Shown one piece after another: positions 6,276-7,629 of a stretch of DNA of 7,629 nt (position 1 is the stretch's first letter; each line of letters starts with the position of its first letter). The notes beneath the pieces are model-generated. The model was not told the DNA's origin, made no database searches, and saw only the letters and a program-made list of their open reading frames with translations. The DNA comes from Vicinamibacteria bacterium (lineage in GTDB: Bacteria > Acidobacteriota > Vicinamibacteria > Vicinamibacterales > 2-12-FULL-66-21): positions 1 to 7,629 of the forward strand of contig JAICSD010000219.1 of NCBI GenBank assembly GCA_025937075.1, read 5' to 3'. The position numbers and the translations under genes were made by a program.

Positions 6276-7629
6276 TCACCCCTCCCGCAACACCGCCGCC
6301 GGATCGATGTGCGATGCGCGCCATGCGGGAAGCCAGGCAGCCAGCGCGCCAACGAGCGCAAGGACGGCGCACGCGCCGATCAGCGTCGCGGGGTCATCGG
6401 GTGTCAATCCCCACAGCAGCGTTTCGACGAATCGCGCCGCCCAGACGCTGACGAGTGCCCCGGCGACGACGCCTCCGCCGACGAGCCATGCCACCCGGCG
6501 CAGCACGAGCCGCGCGACGCCGGCGGGCGCGGCGCCGAGCGCCATTCGGATTCCGATTTCCGTGCGGCGCCGATGGACGGCGTACGACGTCACGCCGTAC
6601 AGCCCGAGCGCCGCCAAGAGCAGCGCCAGGCCTCCGAAGAATCCGGAGAGCGTCGCGACGAGCCTCTCCTGTGTCAGTGCGGCGTTGACGAAATCCGACA
6701 GCGAACGGAACGTCAACGCGAGATCGGGGCTCACACCAGCAATGGCGATCGTCAGACTCCGCGTCAGCGGTGCAGCGGACGCGGTATTCGAGCGGACAAT
6801 CAAGGCGATCGACGGCAGCGCGAAGTCTTCGTTCAACTGCGCCAGCGGGATGTACATCGTCGGGGGAACGGGCTCGCGCAGATTTCGATACACGGCGTCG
6901 GCAACGACGCCCACGATCTCTCTGGGCGGGGGCGGCGGCTTCCTGATCCCTGGAACCGCTCGCTGCGTTGCGGTCCGCCCAATCGGGCTCGCGCCGTTCA
7001 GAAACCTGCGTGCGAACGCCTGATTCACGATCGCGACGAGCGGCGCACCCTTTCGATCGCGATCCGTGAACTGCCGGCCCTCGAGCAGGGGAGTGCGAAG
7101 CGTCGTGAGCCAGTCCGGCGTGATGGCGTTCAGGAAGACCGAGCTTTGACGTCCTGCGAGCGGCGGCGTCCCCGGGACGTCGATCATGTTGTTCCAGCCC
7201 TGACCGCTTACCGGAGTGATGACCGAGAGCGCAGCGCCAGCGACGTCCGGCAGCGCGCGTGCCGCGTCGTGCACGCGCTCGTACGTCGCGATGCGCTCCT
7301 CCGGAGCGATCGCCGCGCGCTGCGAGTTGATGTTGACGACGAGCACGCGCTCGCGGTCGAAGCCGAGCTGCAACGCTGCAAGCGAGGCAAACGTGCGGAC
7401 GAACAAGCCCGCGCCGACCACCAGCACGACGGACAGCGCCACCTGGGCCACGACGAGGCCGTTTGCAAAGACGCTGCGGACGTCGCCAACCGCGCCGCGC
7501 GCCTGTTCTTTGATCGCCTCCATTGGCGCGATGGCCGCGGCTCGAAGCGCCGGCACCGTTCCGAACAGCAGCGTCGTTGCGACGGTTGCGCCGATGGTGA
7601 AGGCGAATATCCGCCAATCGAACGACAGG
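6276..7629 (-). CDS. ADOP-family FtsX/MacB-like ABC permease, C-terminal part (runs off the right edge)
   Basis: 450 residues of a second duplicated permease, open to the window edge; the start is outside. The visible part begins LSFDWRIFAFTIGATVATTL, followed by LLFGTVPALRA, which is the last helix of the first FtsX unit in this family. Next come a helix of the second unit (GLVVAQVALSVVLVVGAGLFV, about 57-77) and a periplasmic MacB-like core with VSGQGWNNM, PLLEGRQFTDRDRKGAP, VNQAFARRFLNGASPIG and EIVGVVADAVY. The FtsX domain follows, with three helices and the cytoplasmic signature HRRRTEIGIRMALGA before the second of them; the chain ends at DPAAVLREG. No stop or frameshift is seen. The GTG at 7556 is internal because homology continues upstream of it. 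No ATPase gene adjoins, as expected for an orphan permease. The LolA-like gene follows after 43 bp, so the two are probably in one operon. Substrate unknown. Confidence 0.93.
   Translation of the reverse strand, partial: LSFDWRIFAFTIGATVATTLLFGTVPALRAAAIAPMEAIKEQARGAVGDVRSVFANGLVVAQVALSVVLVVGAGLFVRTFASLAALQLGFDRERVLVVNINSQRAAIAPEERIATYERVHDAARALPDVAGAALSVITPVSGQGWNNMIDVPGTPPLAGRQSSVFLNAITPDWLTTLRTPLLEGRQFTDRDRKGAPLVAIVNQAFARRFLNGASPIGRTATQRAVPGIRKPPPPPREIVGVVADAVYRNLREPVPPTMYIPLAQLNEDFALPSIALIVRSNTASAAPLTRSLTIAIAGVSPDLALTFRSLSDFVNAALTQERLVATLSGFFGGLALLLAALGLYGVTSYAVHRRRTEIGIRMALGAAPAGVARLVLRRVAWLVGGGVVAGALVSVWAARFVETLLWGLTPDDPATLIGACAVLALVGALAAWLPAWRASHIDPAAVLREG

Noticed and set aside
6233..6361. 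N-terminal extension of the LolA-like frame up to 6361
   Set aside because: It overlaps the permease C-terminus and would bury the signal peptide; a good ribosome site supports 6232.

Overview
The window looks like chromosomal DNA from a high-G+C acidobacterium, probably of the Vicinamibacteria type. The basis is family content, not a marker gene. Both ends are cut through large FtsX/MacB-like permeases of the ADOP type (acidobacterial duplicated orphan permease). The left one is preceded by the short PadR-type regulator that often accompanies this family in Acidobacteria. The remaining genes encode exported proteins of kinds common in that phylum: a lipocalin-like protein, an Asp-box (BNR/sortilin-like) beta-propeller protein, and a LolA-like periplasmic protein. 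I see no RNA genes, CRISPR arrays, insertion sequences or phage genes.

Layout from left to right. (1) Positions 1-917, minus strand: N-terminal 305 codons of an ADOP permease that runs off the left edge. (2) Positions 917-1267, minus: a 116-residue PadR-family repressor whose stop codon overlaps the permease start by one base. (3) Positions 1268-1395: a compact divergent control region with back-to-back sigma70-like promoters that share one -35 area, plus two inverted repeats built on CTAG. (4) Positions 1396-2328, plus: a secreted two-domain beta-rich protein of unknown function. (5) Positions 2334-5510, minus: a 1058-residue secreted protein with 11 Asp-box motifs, ending only 5 bp from the convergent gene. 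(6) Positions 5510-6232, minus: a 240-residue exported LolA-like protein, overlapping the propeller gene start by one base. (7) Positions 6276-7629, minus: the C-terminal 450 residues of a second ADOP permease, which runs off the right edge.

The permease, LolA-like and propeller genes on the right probably form one transcription unit: 43-bp and -1-bp junctions, same strand. The PadR-permease pair on the left forms a second unit, and the PadR protein probably controls its own promoter and perhaps the divergent lipocalin-like gene. A permease related to LolC/E and MacB next to a LolA-like carrier and a large exported protein suggests envelope transport or export. That is inference: no ATPase is encoded in the window, and neither permease is complete here. 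All genes are tightly packed. The only non-coding stretch over 100 bp is the divergent control region, and no stretch over 300 bp lacks a gene.
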